This document shows, piece by piece, positions 47,005 through 55,256 of a stretch of 64,000 bases of DNA (its first letter is position 1; each line of letters opens with the position of its first letter). The notes below the pieces were generated by a model. That model was given only the letters and a program-made list of their open reading frames with translations. It had not been told where the DNA came from and did no database searches. Source of the DNA: Geomonas limicola (GTDB lineage: Bacteria > Desulfobacterota > Desulfuromonadia > Geobacterales > Geobacteraceae); assembly GCF_014193675.1 (NCBI RefSeq), contig NZ_BLXZ01000008.1, forward strand, positions 62,001-126,000, read 5' to 3'. Made by a program: the position numbers and the translations under genes.

Positions 47005-47051
47005 TTAAAGAATGAAAGTCTAGGAGCATGTTTCAGTCTTTCCCAGGTACT
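47005..47051. repeat. Palindromic element, copy 2 (degraded)
   Basis: TTTAAAGAATGAAAGTC...GCATGTTTCAGTCTTT followed by CCCAGGTAC aligns to the element at 38645. It has three substitutions in the core and a 12-base deletion before CCCAGGTAC. It lies in the leader of the DUF4197 gene. Confidence 0.7.
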
Positions 47052-47081
47052 GTTGATTGCACGGGCAACTTTGGAGGTACC

Positions 47082-47822
47082 ATGAAGCGTCGCCACATTC
47101 TGGTAGTCAGTCTAGTGCAGATCCTTGTTATGCTCTCCTTTACCGTAGCCCAGGCCGGCTTTCTGGGTGATCTGGGCAAAAAACTGGGACTTTCCGACAC
47201 TCAAAGCAGCAATCTGGATGATTCCACCATCATCAAGGGGCTCAAGGAAGCTCTTGCTACGGGGACCTCGCGAGCCGTCAAGTCGGTTGCAAAAACAGAC
47301 GGTTACTTCGGTAACGACCTGATCAAAATCCCGATACCAGAAAAAATTAGCAGTGTTACCAATCTCTTGGGTAGATTCGGCTTCCAGCCCCAAGTGGACG
47401 AATTTGTCCTGAGCATGAACCGCGCTGCGGAAAAGGCGGCACCCAAGGCCGCGGAATACTTCGTTTCCGCGCTTCGTGAGATGACGTTCGACGATGCCAG
47501 GAAAATCCTCCAAGGTGGCAACACTGCTGCAACCGAATACTTCAAAGAAAAGACCGGGGAGAAGATCTTCTCGGCATTCAAGCCTGTGGTAGCCTCCAGC
47601 ATGCAGGATGTCGGCGTGACCCGTCATTACAATCGGATGACCGACAAGCTCAAGTCCATTCCCTTTGCCGGAGCCACCGCGGGTTCCCTAGACCTGGACA
47701 ACTACGTGACGACAAAGGCAGTCGACGGGCTGTTCGTAATGCTTGGAGAGGAAGAAAAGAAGATCCGCACCGATCCTGCAGCTAGGGGAACCGAGTTGTT
47801 ACGGAAGGTGTTCGGTAAGTAA
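47082..47822 (+). CDS. DUF4197 exported protein
   Basis: The 246-residue protein has a signal peptide (about 1-26, ending AQAG) and a DUF4197 domain covering the rest (LGLSDTQ..., IKGLKEALATGTSRAVKSVAKTDGYFGN, IPIPEKI, GLFVMLGEEEKKIRTDPAARGTELLRKVFG). It is periplasmic or lipidated in relatives; function unknown. ATG 47082 follows GGAGGTACC. Confidence 0.88.
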   Translation: MKRRHILVVSLVQILVMLSFTVAQAGFLGDLGKKLGLSDTQSSNLDDSTIIKGLKEALATGTSRAVKSVAKTDGYFGNDLIKIPIPEKISSVTNLLGRFGFQPQVDEFVLSMNRAAEKAAPKAAEYFVSALREMTFDDARKILQGGNTAATEYFKEKTGEKIFSAFKPVVASSMQDVGVTRHYNRMTDKLKSIPFAGATAGSLDLDNYVTTKAVDGLFVMLGEEEKKIRTDPAARGTELLRKVFGK

Positions 47823-47875
47823 GGCAGGGACTGAGGGCCGGGGAGTAGTCCCTCGTCCCTGCTTTCCGCTCCTCT

Positions 47876-48700
47876 TCAAGCCGCCTGGGGCTGACTGACC
47901 AAGACCATCTGTGCCGGCATAGGTGCGGGGAAACCGGCAGCCGCGAGACTTTCGCGAACGGTGCGGTTTCCGTCGAAATACACCTGCCAGTAATGATCGT
48001 TGTGGCAGAAGGGGCGGACCACCAATACGGGACCGACCAGATTGAACTCCAGAATCTCCACCTCCACCCCCGGTTGGGCAAGCACGTTGGGAACCTTCCC
48101 AAGTTGGTCCCTCAACAGCTGCATCGCCGCGACGTGATCGGCACTTCCGGCCAGCTGGCATTTCAGCTCGACTCTGCGGAACGGATTGGCGGTGTAGTTC
48201 TGGATGTTGTCGCTGAAAATCTTGGAGTTGCCTATCAAGGTGAGGACGTTGTCGGGGGTGTTGACCGAGGTGACGAATAATCCGATCTCCTTAACCGTAC
48301 CGGTCACTCCACCGACTGTGACAAAATCACCGACCTTGAAGGGATGCAAAACAACGAGAAAAATCCCTGCTGCAAGGTTAGAGAGCAGTCCCCCCCACGC
48401 AGCACCTATCGCGATACCGATACCGGCTACCAATGCTGCAAACGTGGTGGTCTGGATCCCGCAGTATCCCAGGATGGCTACAACGAGGATGATGTTCAAG
48501 GTAACCGCGACAAAGTTACCGACATAGCGCATCAGGGTGGGGTCCAGTTTCTGCCGCTCAAACACACTTTGCAGCATCCGCCCCACAAGCCCGATCAGCC
48601 AACGACCAACTAACCAGAAAATGATTATCGCTATGACTTTGGTCCCAAACTCCGTGGCGTAGGTGACTGCGAGTTGCTGGTACCGATCAATGTCTGTCAT
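47876..48700 (-). CDS. Small-conductance mechanosensitive channel (MscS family)
   Basis: The 274-residue protein has three N-terminal membrane helices (about 18-40, 62-82, 85-125) and the MscS pore helix pattern (AALVAGIGIAIGAAWGGLLSNLAAGIFLVV). A beta domain (VGDFVTVGGVTGTVKEIGLFVTSVNTPDN) and a C-terminal alpha-beta domain follow. It releases solutes under hypo-osmotic stress. The gene is monocistronic. Confidence 0.95.
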   Translation of the reverse strand: MTDIDRYQQLAVTYATEFGTKVIAIIIFWLVGRWLIGLVGRMLQSVFERQKLDPTLMRYVGNFVAVTLNIILVVAILGYCGIQTTTFAALVAGIGIAIGAAWGGLLSNLAAGIFLVVLHPFKVGDFVTVGGVTGTVKEIGLFVTSVNTPDNVLTLIGNSKIFSDNIQNYTANPFRRVELKCQLAGSADHVAAMQLLRDQLGKVPNVLAQPGVEVEILEFNLVGPVLVVRPFCHNDHYWQVYFDGNRTVRESLAAAGFPAPMPAQMVLVSQPQAA

Positions 48701-49580
48701 GTGCGCCTCCTCTCAGGTTGATGAGTCTTGGATGTCATAGCGTCTTACCTCATTGGATCCTGATCTACGCCCCCTCTGTTTCTTGATAAATTTTACAACA
48801 AAAGATCAAACATACTATGCTGGAACGTTCAGTGTACCCTTGTATTTCTCAGATGCCGCGACCGTAGATGTCAGATGCTCAATGCAGACACATTAATATA
48901 TAGGCGTGACAAGACAGTTTGATATTGATTTTGACGCTACATGGCCAAGAGTTCGCAAGTAAAGGGGCGGGCTGGGTGAGGAAAATGCAGCGACCATAGG
49001 GTGATCTCTCGGCCCCAGGCGTAAGACCGGTGCTGGTTCGCTTCTCTGAGGGAGGGTGAAGCATGCGTGTCGAGCAGGTACCTGATCGTGGGTGTGCGAG
49101 ATGTGGTGCTTTTGCCGGTAAGTCGCCGGAAAAGCCGCACCGATTTTGGCAAGCCCGGCTACGGCGGAGCCTGTCACCGTTACCGCTTCACCATCTACGC
49201 CCTGAAAACCGAGCGGCTCCCGCTGGACCGCGAGGCATCGGCAGCGATGGTTGGGTTCTACCTCAACGCGAACAAACTCGACTCCTGTTGAGGCAGGGCT
49301 TGCTGAAGGAGAACCAGAAACGGCATGACCTGAAACGGCCATCCCTTTCTTTTTGAACGGTTACCTCCCCTGTCACTTATTCTTGCCGGTAGGGCGTGCC
49401 CCTGGCTCTGGTTTTCTTAGTGCATTAATAATAGTATTTAACATTAAATAAGTTGCGAATCTGATGCGAAGAGGCTTATTTAAGAAAATGTAGGCTCTCG
49501 TTTATCCTCATGAAATTATTGCGGATATTCTATGTGTAGCTGGCGTAAACTCTTGCCCCGTGGTTGGTTAGGAGGTGTCT
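48701..49580. other. Intergenic region with a decayed PEBP gene
   Basis: About 880 bases. The only coding trace is the YbhB/YbcL-like remnant at 49067-49294. The last 150 bases before the CsgG-like gene are AT-rich and probably hold its promoter, but no clear -35/-10 pair stands out. Confidence 0.6.
49067..49294 (+). pseudogene. YbhB/YbcL (phosphatidylethanolamine-binding protein-like) remnant
   Basis: The frame ends DFGKPGYGGACHRYRFTIYALKTERLPLD, then AAMVGFYLNANKL and a stop, matching the C-terminal half of bacterial PEBP proteins. The normally conserved GPCPPxGxxPHRY segment is shortened to GACHRY, and nothing upstream matches the N-terminal half. A truncated pseudogene with an internal deletion is the best reading. 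Confidence 0.7.
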
Positions 49581-50537
49581 ATGAAGAGAAACGTTTTAAC
49601 TTTGCTGGTGCTCGGCTGCCTCACGAGCGGATGCGTTGCAGCTACGGTGGTGAACGAGCCGGGCGGTGACCTGAGGACCGGCTCTCCGGCTGTAGCCCCC
49701 GCACTCAAACAGCAGCTGGAGTCCCGCACCCTGAAACGCAAGGTCGCCATCGCCAGGTTCTCCAACGAAACCAAGTATGGCAACAACTTCCTCACCGACA
49801 ACTACGGGGACCGGATCGGCAAGCAGGCGTCCGACATTCTTGCTGCCCGACTCACCGAAACCAACAAGTTCATCATGCTTGAGCGTGCCGACTTCAACCG
49901 AATCCAGGACGAAGTGGAACACGGCAGGATCGCGGCCATAAATGTCCCCGCAGACTACCTCATCATCGGATCGGTGTCCGAGTTCGGCAGGAAGGACACC
50001 AGCGAGGTCGGGATGTTCAGCCGCACCAAAAAGCAGACTGCCTACGCGAAGGTCAATATCAGGCTGGTCGATACCAAAACAGGCCAGGTCGTCTTCGGTA
50101 CCGAAGGCTCCGGTGAGGCGGCCAGCGAAGTGGGATCCACCCTGGGTATGGGCAGTAAAGCGGGGTACGATGCCACACTGGACGATAAGGCGATCTCTGG
50201 GGCGATAACCAAGATGATCGGAAACATCATCGACAAGTTGCTCGACAAGCCCTGGAGGAGCTACGTGCTCTCCTACGCCAACGGCCAGTACATCATTGCC
50301 GGCGGCAAAGCACAGGGGATCAAGGCCGATGATGAGTTCGCCATGTTCCAGAAGGGGCAAGTCATCACGAACCCCCAGACGGGGTTACCGATCGAGTTGC
50401 CGGGGGTGAGCCTTGGAAAGATCAAGGTGGTCGCGACTCTCGGGTCTACCGTGGACGACGAGGTGAGCATCTGTGTTCCGGTGGGCGGGGCGCACATGCC
50501 GGATCGGGATTTCGACAAGCTGTATATCGCGCAGTGA
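49581..50537 (+). CDS. CsgG/HfaB-family lipoprotein
   Basis: The 318-residue protein has lipobox LTSGC and a CsgG-like domain (KVAIARFSNET, ...DYLIIGSVSEFG..., KVNIRLVDTKTGQVVFGTEGSGEA). C-terminally it has an OB-like extension (ADDEFAMFQKG...GKIKVVATLGSTVDDE). CsgG forms the outer-membrane curli pore; stand-alone relatives sit with DUF4810/DUF799 lipoproteins, as here. ATG 49581 follows GGAGGTGTCT. Confidence 0.9.
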   Translation: MKRNVLTLLVLGCLTSGCVAATVVNEPGGDLRTGSPAVAPALKQQLESRTLKRKVAIARFSNETKYGNNFLTDNYGDRIGKQASDILAARLTETNKFIMLERADFNRIQDEVEHGRIAAINVPADYLIIGSVSEFGRKDTSEVGMFSRTKKQTAYAKVNIRLVDTKTGQVVFGTEGSGEAASEVGSTLGMGSKAGYDATLDDKAISGAITKMIGNIIDKLLDKPWRSYVLSYANGQYIIAGGKAQGIKADDEFAMFQKGQVITNPQTGLPIELPGVSLGKIKVVATLGSTVDDEVSICVPVGGAHMPDRDFDKLYIAQ

Positions 50538-50548
50538 GGGGAGGGCAC

Positions 50549-50842
50549 ATGAAAACCACCAAGATTCTGCTGGCGCTGCTGCTGGTTGCCGGGCTCTGCT
50601 CGTGCCGAAACACCAACATTGTCACCGGGACCAGCTACGGCATCATCTCGTTCACCGGCGACTACAACAAAGCCCTGCTGTACCTGGATGACCGCGCTCC
50701 CATCACGATTACCGGCGACAACAACATGTCGAAGATTGGTGAGGGGATGCACCGGATTAAAATCGAGAAAAACGGTGTCACCGTGGTGCACAAGACGGTG
50801 TACATCGTAAACGACGTGACGACGGAGGTACATGTACCGTGA
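50549..50842 (+). CDS. Small lipoprotein of the CsgG operon, unknown family
   Basis: The 97-residue protein has lipobox GLCSC. The short mature part (LLYLDDRAPITITGDN..., GMHRIKIEKNGVTVVHKTVYIVNDVTTEV) looks like a PEGA-type beta-sandwich. ATG 50549 follows GGGAGGGCAC. Its stop overlaps the next gene (GTGA). It sits between the CsgG-like and DUF4810 genes. Confidence 0.7.
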   Translation: MKTTKILLALLLVAGLCSCRNTNIVTGTSYGIISFTGDYNKALLYLDDRAPITITGDNNMSKIGEGMHRIKIEKNGVTVVHKTVYIVNDVTTEVHVP

Positions 50843-51198
50843 GAAAATTCCTTGCCCTTGCCCTGGCGGCGCTCAGCCTTGCTGGATGCGCGACAAAACC
50901 GGTGTACTACTACGGCAACTACACCAGGTCGCAGCTCGATTATGTCCGCGAGCCCAACGAGGAGACGCTTAAACAACGCTTCGAAGTGCTCGACGACATC
51001 ATTGCAAACTCCAAGGACAAGAGCACGAGTGGCAGGGTGCCACCGGGCATCTTTGCCGACTACGGCTACCTCCTTGCCCTCAACGGTAAAAATGCTGAGG
51101 CTGTGGCCAAGTTCAAACAGGAACGGGAGCTGTATCCCGAATCGTCGGTGTTTGTCGAATACATGATCAACAAGGCCAACAGCAAGGCTGGCAAATAA
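50839..51198 (+). CDS. DUF4810 lipoprotein
   Basis: The 119-residue protein has lipobox LAGC, then the DUF4810 pattern (YYYGNYTRSQLDYVREPNEETLKQRFEVLDDIIANS, VPPGIFADYGYLLALNGK, FKQERELYPESSVF). It is commonly encoded with CsgG-like and DUF799 partners as an outer-membrane lipoprotein set. Confidence 0.9.
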   Translation: MRKFLALALAALSLAGCATKPVYYYGNYTRSQLDYVREPNEETLKQRFEVLDDIIANSKDKSTSGRVPPGIFADYGYLLALNGKNAEAVAKFKQERELYPESSVFVEYMINKANSKAGK

Positions 51199-51210
51199 GC
51201 GGAGGAGAGC

Positions 51211-51912
51211 GTGAGAAAACTGATCGTGTTGGTGCTTCTTGCAGGTGTTGTGGCAGGGTGCGTACCCAAGCAGATAACCAAGATGGAAGCTTTCCCCAAC
51301 ATGTACCAGAACATGCCGGTAACGGTGCTGGTGCTTCCCCCTATCAACAATACCACTGCGGCGGACGCTTCCGACTGCCTCACCACGACGCTTACTTCGG
51401 CTCTTGGTAGGGTCGGGTTTTATACGTATCCCGCCATGGCGATCTCGGACATCCTGAAGTCGGAGGGGATCAGCTCCACCGAGATGCTGCTCAACGTGCC
51501 TCCGGCCAAGTTCAGGCAGTATTTTGGCGCCGACGCCGTGATGTACGTCACTGTCGACCAGTGGGATACCAGCTACTATGTCATCGGCGGTCATGTGACG
51601 GTGGGCATCACCTATGCGCTCAAATCGACCGCGACCGGCGAGACGCTCTGGAAATACCGGAACGTCCTGCAAGTCGATACCAGTGGCCAGAATTCAGGTG
51701 GCGGGCTCGCTGGATTGATTGTTCAGGCCGTCGCGACGGCGGTTAAGACCGCTACCCAGGACTACGTGCCGGTAGCGAACCAGCTCAATGTCATCTCGCT
51801 CAATACGGTTCCCTTCGGGAAATACCACCCTGAACATGGCAAGGATCAGAATGTCATGACCGTGTTCGAGAAAAACGCACGTTTCGACGAGTCTGCTCCC
51901 GCAAAAAAGTAG
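51211..51912 (+). CDS. DUF799 (GNA1162-type) lipoprotein
   Basis: The 233-residue protein has lipobox VAGC, then the DUF799 pattern (VTVLVLPPINNTTAADASD, PPAKFRQYFGADAVMYVTVDQWDTSY, GETLWKYRN). It belongs to the same family as the Neisseria lipoprotein GNA1162. It is the last gene of the operon, with a terminator 28 bases downstream. Confidence 0.9.
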   Translation: MRKLIVLVLLAGVVAGCVPKQITKMEAFPNMYQNMPVTVLVLPPINNTTAADASDCLTTTLTSALGRVGFYTYPAMAISDILKSEGISSTEMLLNVPPAKFRQYFGADAVMYVTVDQWDTSYYVIGGHVTVGITYALKSTATGETLWKYRNVLQVDTSGQNSGGGLAGLIVQAVATAVKTATQDYVPVANQLNVISLNTVPFGKYHPEHGKDQNVMTVFEKNARFDESAPAKK

Positions 51913-51940
51913 TCAGTGCAACGCGATGAGGTTACGGAGA

Positions 51941-51964
51941 AAGCCCCGGATTCGGGGCTTTTTT
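51941..51964 (+). terminator. Intrinsic terminator of the CsgG/DUF4810/DUF799 operon
   Basis: AAGCCCCG-GATT-CGGGGCTT, then TTTT: a perfect 8-bp stem. Confidence 0.9.
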
Positions 51965-52107
51965 CATGTGCCGAGACAACTTGAGTCATCGCTTGCCGTT
52001 ATCCCGTTCCCTCCTCCCCAAGCGGAACCCCTCGCTTCAACACCCCGACCACTCTCCAGCCCAGCTGCCAAATCCTCAGCTGCCAGAAGTAACTTCTCAG
52101 GAGCAGA

Positions 52108-52353
52108 CGAAAGGCTATCAGTCGCAGGATATAGGGTATCAGTTGCACCTTATAGGCTATTGGCCGCCGGTGATAGGCTATCGGTTTCGACTTATAGCCT
52201 ATGTCTCGCATATTATGGGCTAAAAGTCCAAGGTGATAGCCTATCGGCTGCAGGTGATAGGCTATAAGTTGCAGGTGATAGGCTATAAGGTGCGGGTGAT
52301 AGGCTATCAGGTGCGGGTGATAGGCTATCAGGTGCGGGTGATAGGCTATTGGT
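52108..52353. repeat. 21-bp tandem repeat array with palindromic core
   Basis: About 11 units of GGTGATAGGCTATMRGKTGC type. The last six copies are nearly identical and the left ones diverged. The core ATAGGCTAT is palindromic except at the centre, and some units carry ATAGCCTAT, i.e. the inverted form. The period is a multiple of three, so frames stay open, but no ribosome binding site or start supports translation. Confidence 0.85.
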
Positions 52354-52491
52354 CAAAGAAAAACAATTCTCTGAGGTGGGGAGTCGGTCTAGTGGGCGGG
52401 ATTTGAGAGAAAGGTAGAGGGGTTGCCTGATCTGGTAACCCCTCTTCTGTTGGCGGTGGGCGTATGTCGACCTGGATAAAAGGTGACAGGT

Positions 52492-52926
52492 TCAAATACC
52501 GGCGCCAAGGTCAAGGCTCTCGGTTATGTGGTGGGCAGGCTCGGAAGCTGGGACCTTGGTGCTGGTGCGCCCTTTGAGCTCTTTTGCCAGTGTGAAGCCT
52601 GAGGCAATGAGAATCTCCGGATTGCGCACCGCTGCCGCCTCCAGGTAGGCCGCGATCTCGTCGAGAAGGAGCGTTACCTGGGCCTGGAGCAGGTCGCGCT
52701 CTGCGATCGACAGCGTACTGCGGAGCAGGGCTTCGTGGTAGAGAACGTCGTACTTTGCCGACGCTGCGAGATATCTTGGAAGTAGCGTCGTGTTCATCGC
52801 CCAGACCCACTCCGGAATCCTCTCGGTGTCGACCAGCGCGCTGGCAACTCGCTGGTTGAAGTCGTGGAATCTGCCCGGCATCATGCTCCTGTAGTTCCGG
52901 AGCAGCCGGGGAGCCTGCCTTGCCAC
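52492..52926 (-). CDS. Hypothetical protein, paralog A
   Basis: The 144-residue predicted helical protein is a paralog of the gene at 53815-54246. Shared words include LLRNYRSMMPGRFHDFNQR, RYLAASAKYDVLYHEALL, QAQVTLLLDEIAAYLE, and NPEILIASGFTLAKE. No known domain. The GTG start 52926 follows GGAGGTGCACC, almost the same ribosome binding site as in paralog B, which supports both starts. Confidence 0.75.
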   Translation of the reverse strand: MARQAPRLLRNYRSMMPGRFHDFNQRVASALVDTERIPEWVWAMNTTLLPRYLAASAKYDVLYHEALLRSTLSIAERDLLQAQVTLLLDEIAAYLEAAAVRNPEILIASGFTLAKELKGRTSTKVPASEPAHHITESLDLGAGI

Positions 52927-53069
52927 GGTGCACCTCCTGCCGTGCTGCATGCTGCTTGAAAAGATTGGCGCGTGCCAATGTTTCATCCGAGCATATCGGG
53001 TCACCGCAGTAAAGCAAGTGACCAGGCGAGCTGGGTGCAGGGCAGCTGAATGTGGCCCGGCCCGACAAC

Positions 53070-53378
53070 TCACTCCGGCGCGTTTATCCGTTTTACCCAT
53101 TGTTTTGGACTGCGCCTTGCGTGAAGGATGGCCAGTACGATTATACGGGTATCATCGGCAGCAAAGAAAATCTGGTAGGGGAATCGGCGAACTAGTGCTC
53201 TGCGGAGGGTCTTGTAAATGACGGGGAACTGCTGGTGGTTTTCCTGCACTGCCATAAATGCGGCATCGACTGCCGCTAGAAACAGGGTGCCATATCCATG
53301 GCATTGAAGCTCATACCAATCGAAAGCTTCGGCGAGATCCGATTCAGCCTCGATCCAGATCACGAGCTCGCGCGTCAT
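53070..53378 (-). CDS. RelE/ParE-family toxin
   Basis: The 102-residue protein has the ParE pattern (AESDLAEAFDWYELQCHGYGTLFLAAVDAAF, FPVIYKTLRRALVRRFPYQIFF, IIVLAILHARRSPKQW). ParE toxins inhibit DNA gyrase and RelE toxins cleave mRNA; the target here is not determined. It overlaps the antitoxin stop by 4 nt. Confidence 0.9.
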   Translation of the reverse strand: MTRELVIWIEAESDLAEAFDWYELQCHGYGTLFLAAVDAAFMAVQENHQQFPVIYKTLRRALVRRFPYQIFFAADDTRIIVLAILHARRSPKQWVKRINAPE

Positions 53379-53593
53379 TTCCGATTAAGGATGGTGTCGC
53401 GCACGTCCTTCCAACTGCGGCCGCTGGAAGGATCCAGTTGGAGGGAGTCGAGCCGTCTGTCCAGCTCCTGCTTTTGCGCATCGGAAAGCTGGAGAGTGCC
53501 CGGCTCGTCGGCCATGCTTTCCCAGATGACTTCCAAAAGGTGCAATCGGTCCTCGATGCTCAGGTTTAAAATGTCTTCCTTGGCGATTCCCAT
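53375..53593 (-). CDS. Antitoxin, addiction-module component family
   Basis: The 72-residue protein begins MGIAKEDILNLSIEDRLHLLEVIWESMA, typical of the short antitoxins paired with ParE (the 'putative addiction module component' family). ATG 53593, with GGGAGG 7 nt upstream, is chosen. It precedes and overlaps the toxin gene, the usual order. Confidence 0.9.
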   Translation of the reverse strand: MGIAKEDILNLSIEDRLHLLEVIWESMADEPGTLQLSDAQKQELDRRLDSLQLDPSSGRSWKDVRDTILNRK

Positions 53594-53737
53594 AACATTG
53601 CCTCCCGACTCCAAGATATGGTAGCAAAAGCCGGCCCGCTTTCCAACCTCGATCAGGAATCAGGTCAGGATGAGAATAAATGTTGCGCTGAGATCTGCAG
53701 CGGTGGTCAAGTGCAGCGGTCTAGGGGGAGGAGATGG

Positions 53738-53765
53738 GGAGGCTCCCGAAGGAGCCTCCTTTCTT
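53738..53765 (+). terminator. Hairpin, possible terminator
   Basis: GGAGGCTCC-CGAA-GGAGCCTCC is a perfect 9-bp stem followed by TTTCTT on the forward strand. Paralog B ends on the opposite strand, where the hairpin lacks a T tract, so its role is uncertain. Confidence 0.55.
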
Positions 53766-53814
53766 GCCGGTGGGGAGAGACTGGCGTCCGGTGCGAACCG
53801 GGACGGGGAGGAAG

Positions 53815-54246
53815 TCAGCTGCCGCTTTGGCCTTCGCCGTCTGCTGCGTGAGCCGCGTGCGCGGCGGCTGCGGCGGATTTGATCCGGGGATGGCCCCTGC
53901 GCTCCTTGGCGAGGTCGAAGCCGGAGACGATGAGGATGTTGGGGTCGTACACTGCGGCAAGTTCCAGGATGGCCGCAATCTCGTCGAGGAAAATGACGAG
54001 CTGCGCCTGGAGGGCGTCGCGCTGCGCTATGTCGACTTTACTCCCCAACTGCGCCTGGTGGTAGAAGGTGTCGTGCCTTGCCGAGGTGGCGAGGTAGTTC
54101 GTGATCAGGCCCGGGTTGCTGGCCCAGACCCTTTCGGCGATCTTGCTCTTGTCCCCAAGGTTGGCAGCAATCCGCTGGTTGGAGCGATGGAAGTTGGACG
54201 GCGCCATGATTCGGTAGTTCCGTAGTACCCTCTGGCCATACGACAC
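53815..54246 (-). CDS. Hypothetical protein, paralog B
   Basis: The 143-residue protein is a paralog of the gene at 52492-52926 (VLRNYRIMAPSNFHRSNQR, NYLATSARHDTFYHQAQL, QAQLVIFLDEIAAILE, NILIVSGFDLAKE). Its C-terminal tail is Ala/His-rich and unrelated. GTG 54246 follows GGAGGTGCAGC. The toxin-antitoxin pair lies between the two copies. Confidence 0.75.
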   Translation of the reverse strand: MSYGQRVLRNYRIMAPSNFHRSNQRIAANLGDKSKIAERVWASNPGLITNYLATSARHDTFYHQAQLGSKVDIAQRDALQAQLVIFLDEIAAILELAAVYDPNILIVSGFDLAKERRGHPRIKSAAAAAHAAHAADGEGQSGS

Positions 54247-54581
54247 GCTGCACCTCCTTTCCTTCCGAGCTCGAAAGGGTGAACCTGGGTTCACTGGTAA
54301 AATTAAGGCAAGTTAATTCTTGCGTTTCCTTGAGAATACCGGGGAACGCGGGCAATGCAAGTACCTGGCGCGGTTTTTCCCGTTAGTAGTACCGGTGGGC
54401 TCTAGGTCCCGAATCGGGTGACCAAGGTGCTCGGAACGAGCGGGCGAAGTCGCGAGCTCGCATCTCCGTTCTACTACAGGCCTCTTCTTTCATTGCCTAT
54501 CACGGCACTTGCCAATGCTGATATAATGAGTTGTGGAGCACCTCTGGTATCGCTATGTTACCTAGAACAGGAGGGAAAATC
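54247..54581. other. Intergenic region
   Basis: About 335 bases between divergent genes. No ORF, hairpin or clear promoter is recognised. Confidence 0.5.
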
Positions 54582-55025
54582 ATGTCCACGAATACCGTGA
54601 AATTGCACCGGGTGTTGCGGGCCAAGCCCGAGAAGGTGTACCGGGCCTTTCTGGATGCCGATGCCATGGCCAAATGGCTTCCGCCGCACGGGTTCACCGG
54701 GAAGGTGCATCACCTGGACGCCCGGGTCGGTGGCAGCTATCGTATGTCGTTCACCAACTTCAGCAGCGGACAGGGCCACACCTTCGGCGGCAGCTACCTT
54801 GAACTGGTCCCCAACGAACTTATTCGACACACCGACCGCTTCGACGACCCCAACCTTCCGGGGGAGATGGTGGTGACCATTACCTTCCGCAAGGTCTCCT
54901 GCGGCACCGAGCTGAACATCGTCCAGGAGGGGATACCCGAGGCGATCCCGCTGGAAGGGTGCTACCTCGGCTGGCAGGAGTCGCTCACGCTCCTGGCACA
55001 ACTGGTCGAGGCGGACATCCCCTAG
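54582..55025 (+). CDS. SRPBCC/AHSA1-family protein
   Basis: The 147-residue protein has the Bet v1-like AHSA1 pattern (LHRVLRAKPEKVYRAFLDADAMAKWLPPHGFTGKV, YRMSFTNF, GGSYLELVPNELI, GWQESLTLLAQLVE). It forms a hydrophobic ligand-binding cavity; ligand unknown. ATG 54582 follows GGAGGGAAAATC. Confidence 0.88.
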   Translation: MSTNTVKLHRVLRAKPEKVYRAFLDADAMAKWLPPHGFTGKVHHLDARVGGSYRMSFTNFSSGQGHTFGGSYLELVPNELIRHTDRFDDPNLPGEMVVTITFRKVSCGTELNIVQEGIPEAIPLEGCYLGWQESLTLLAQLVEADIP

Positions 55026-55256
55026 CAGGCACGAGGAGGAGAAGCCTAAGGGGCTGGCCTACAAGTGTGAGAGGCCTTCTCCCTGAAGAAAGCCTGCCAC
55101 TACCCCGGCAGCTTTTTTGTACCCGAGTTCGCCCGAGCCGGGCCTGGCCCTCGGTTTCCCTTGACTTCTTTAGTTGTAAATACCTCATAAATCCAGTAAG
55201 CTCCCGCCAATTCAGTAACATTCCGCAACGTAGATTGTAGGTGATCCGGAGGTTGG

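Noticed and set aside
49537-49558. Sigma-54 promoter upstream of the CsgG-like gene
   Set aside because: TGGCGT-N6-TTGC has wrong spacing by one base and an imperfect -24 element.
52108-52353. CRISPR array
   Set aside because: The units are contiguous 21-mers without unique spacers, and no cas genes are nearby.
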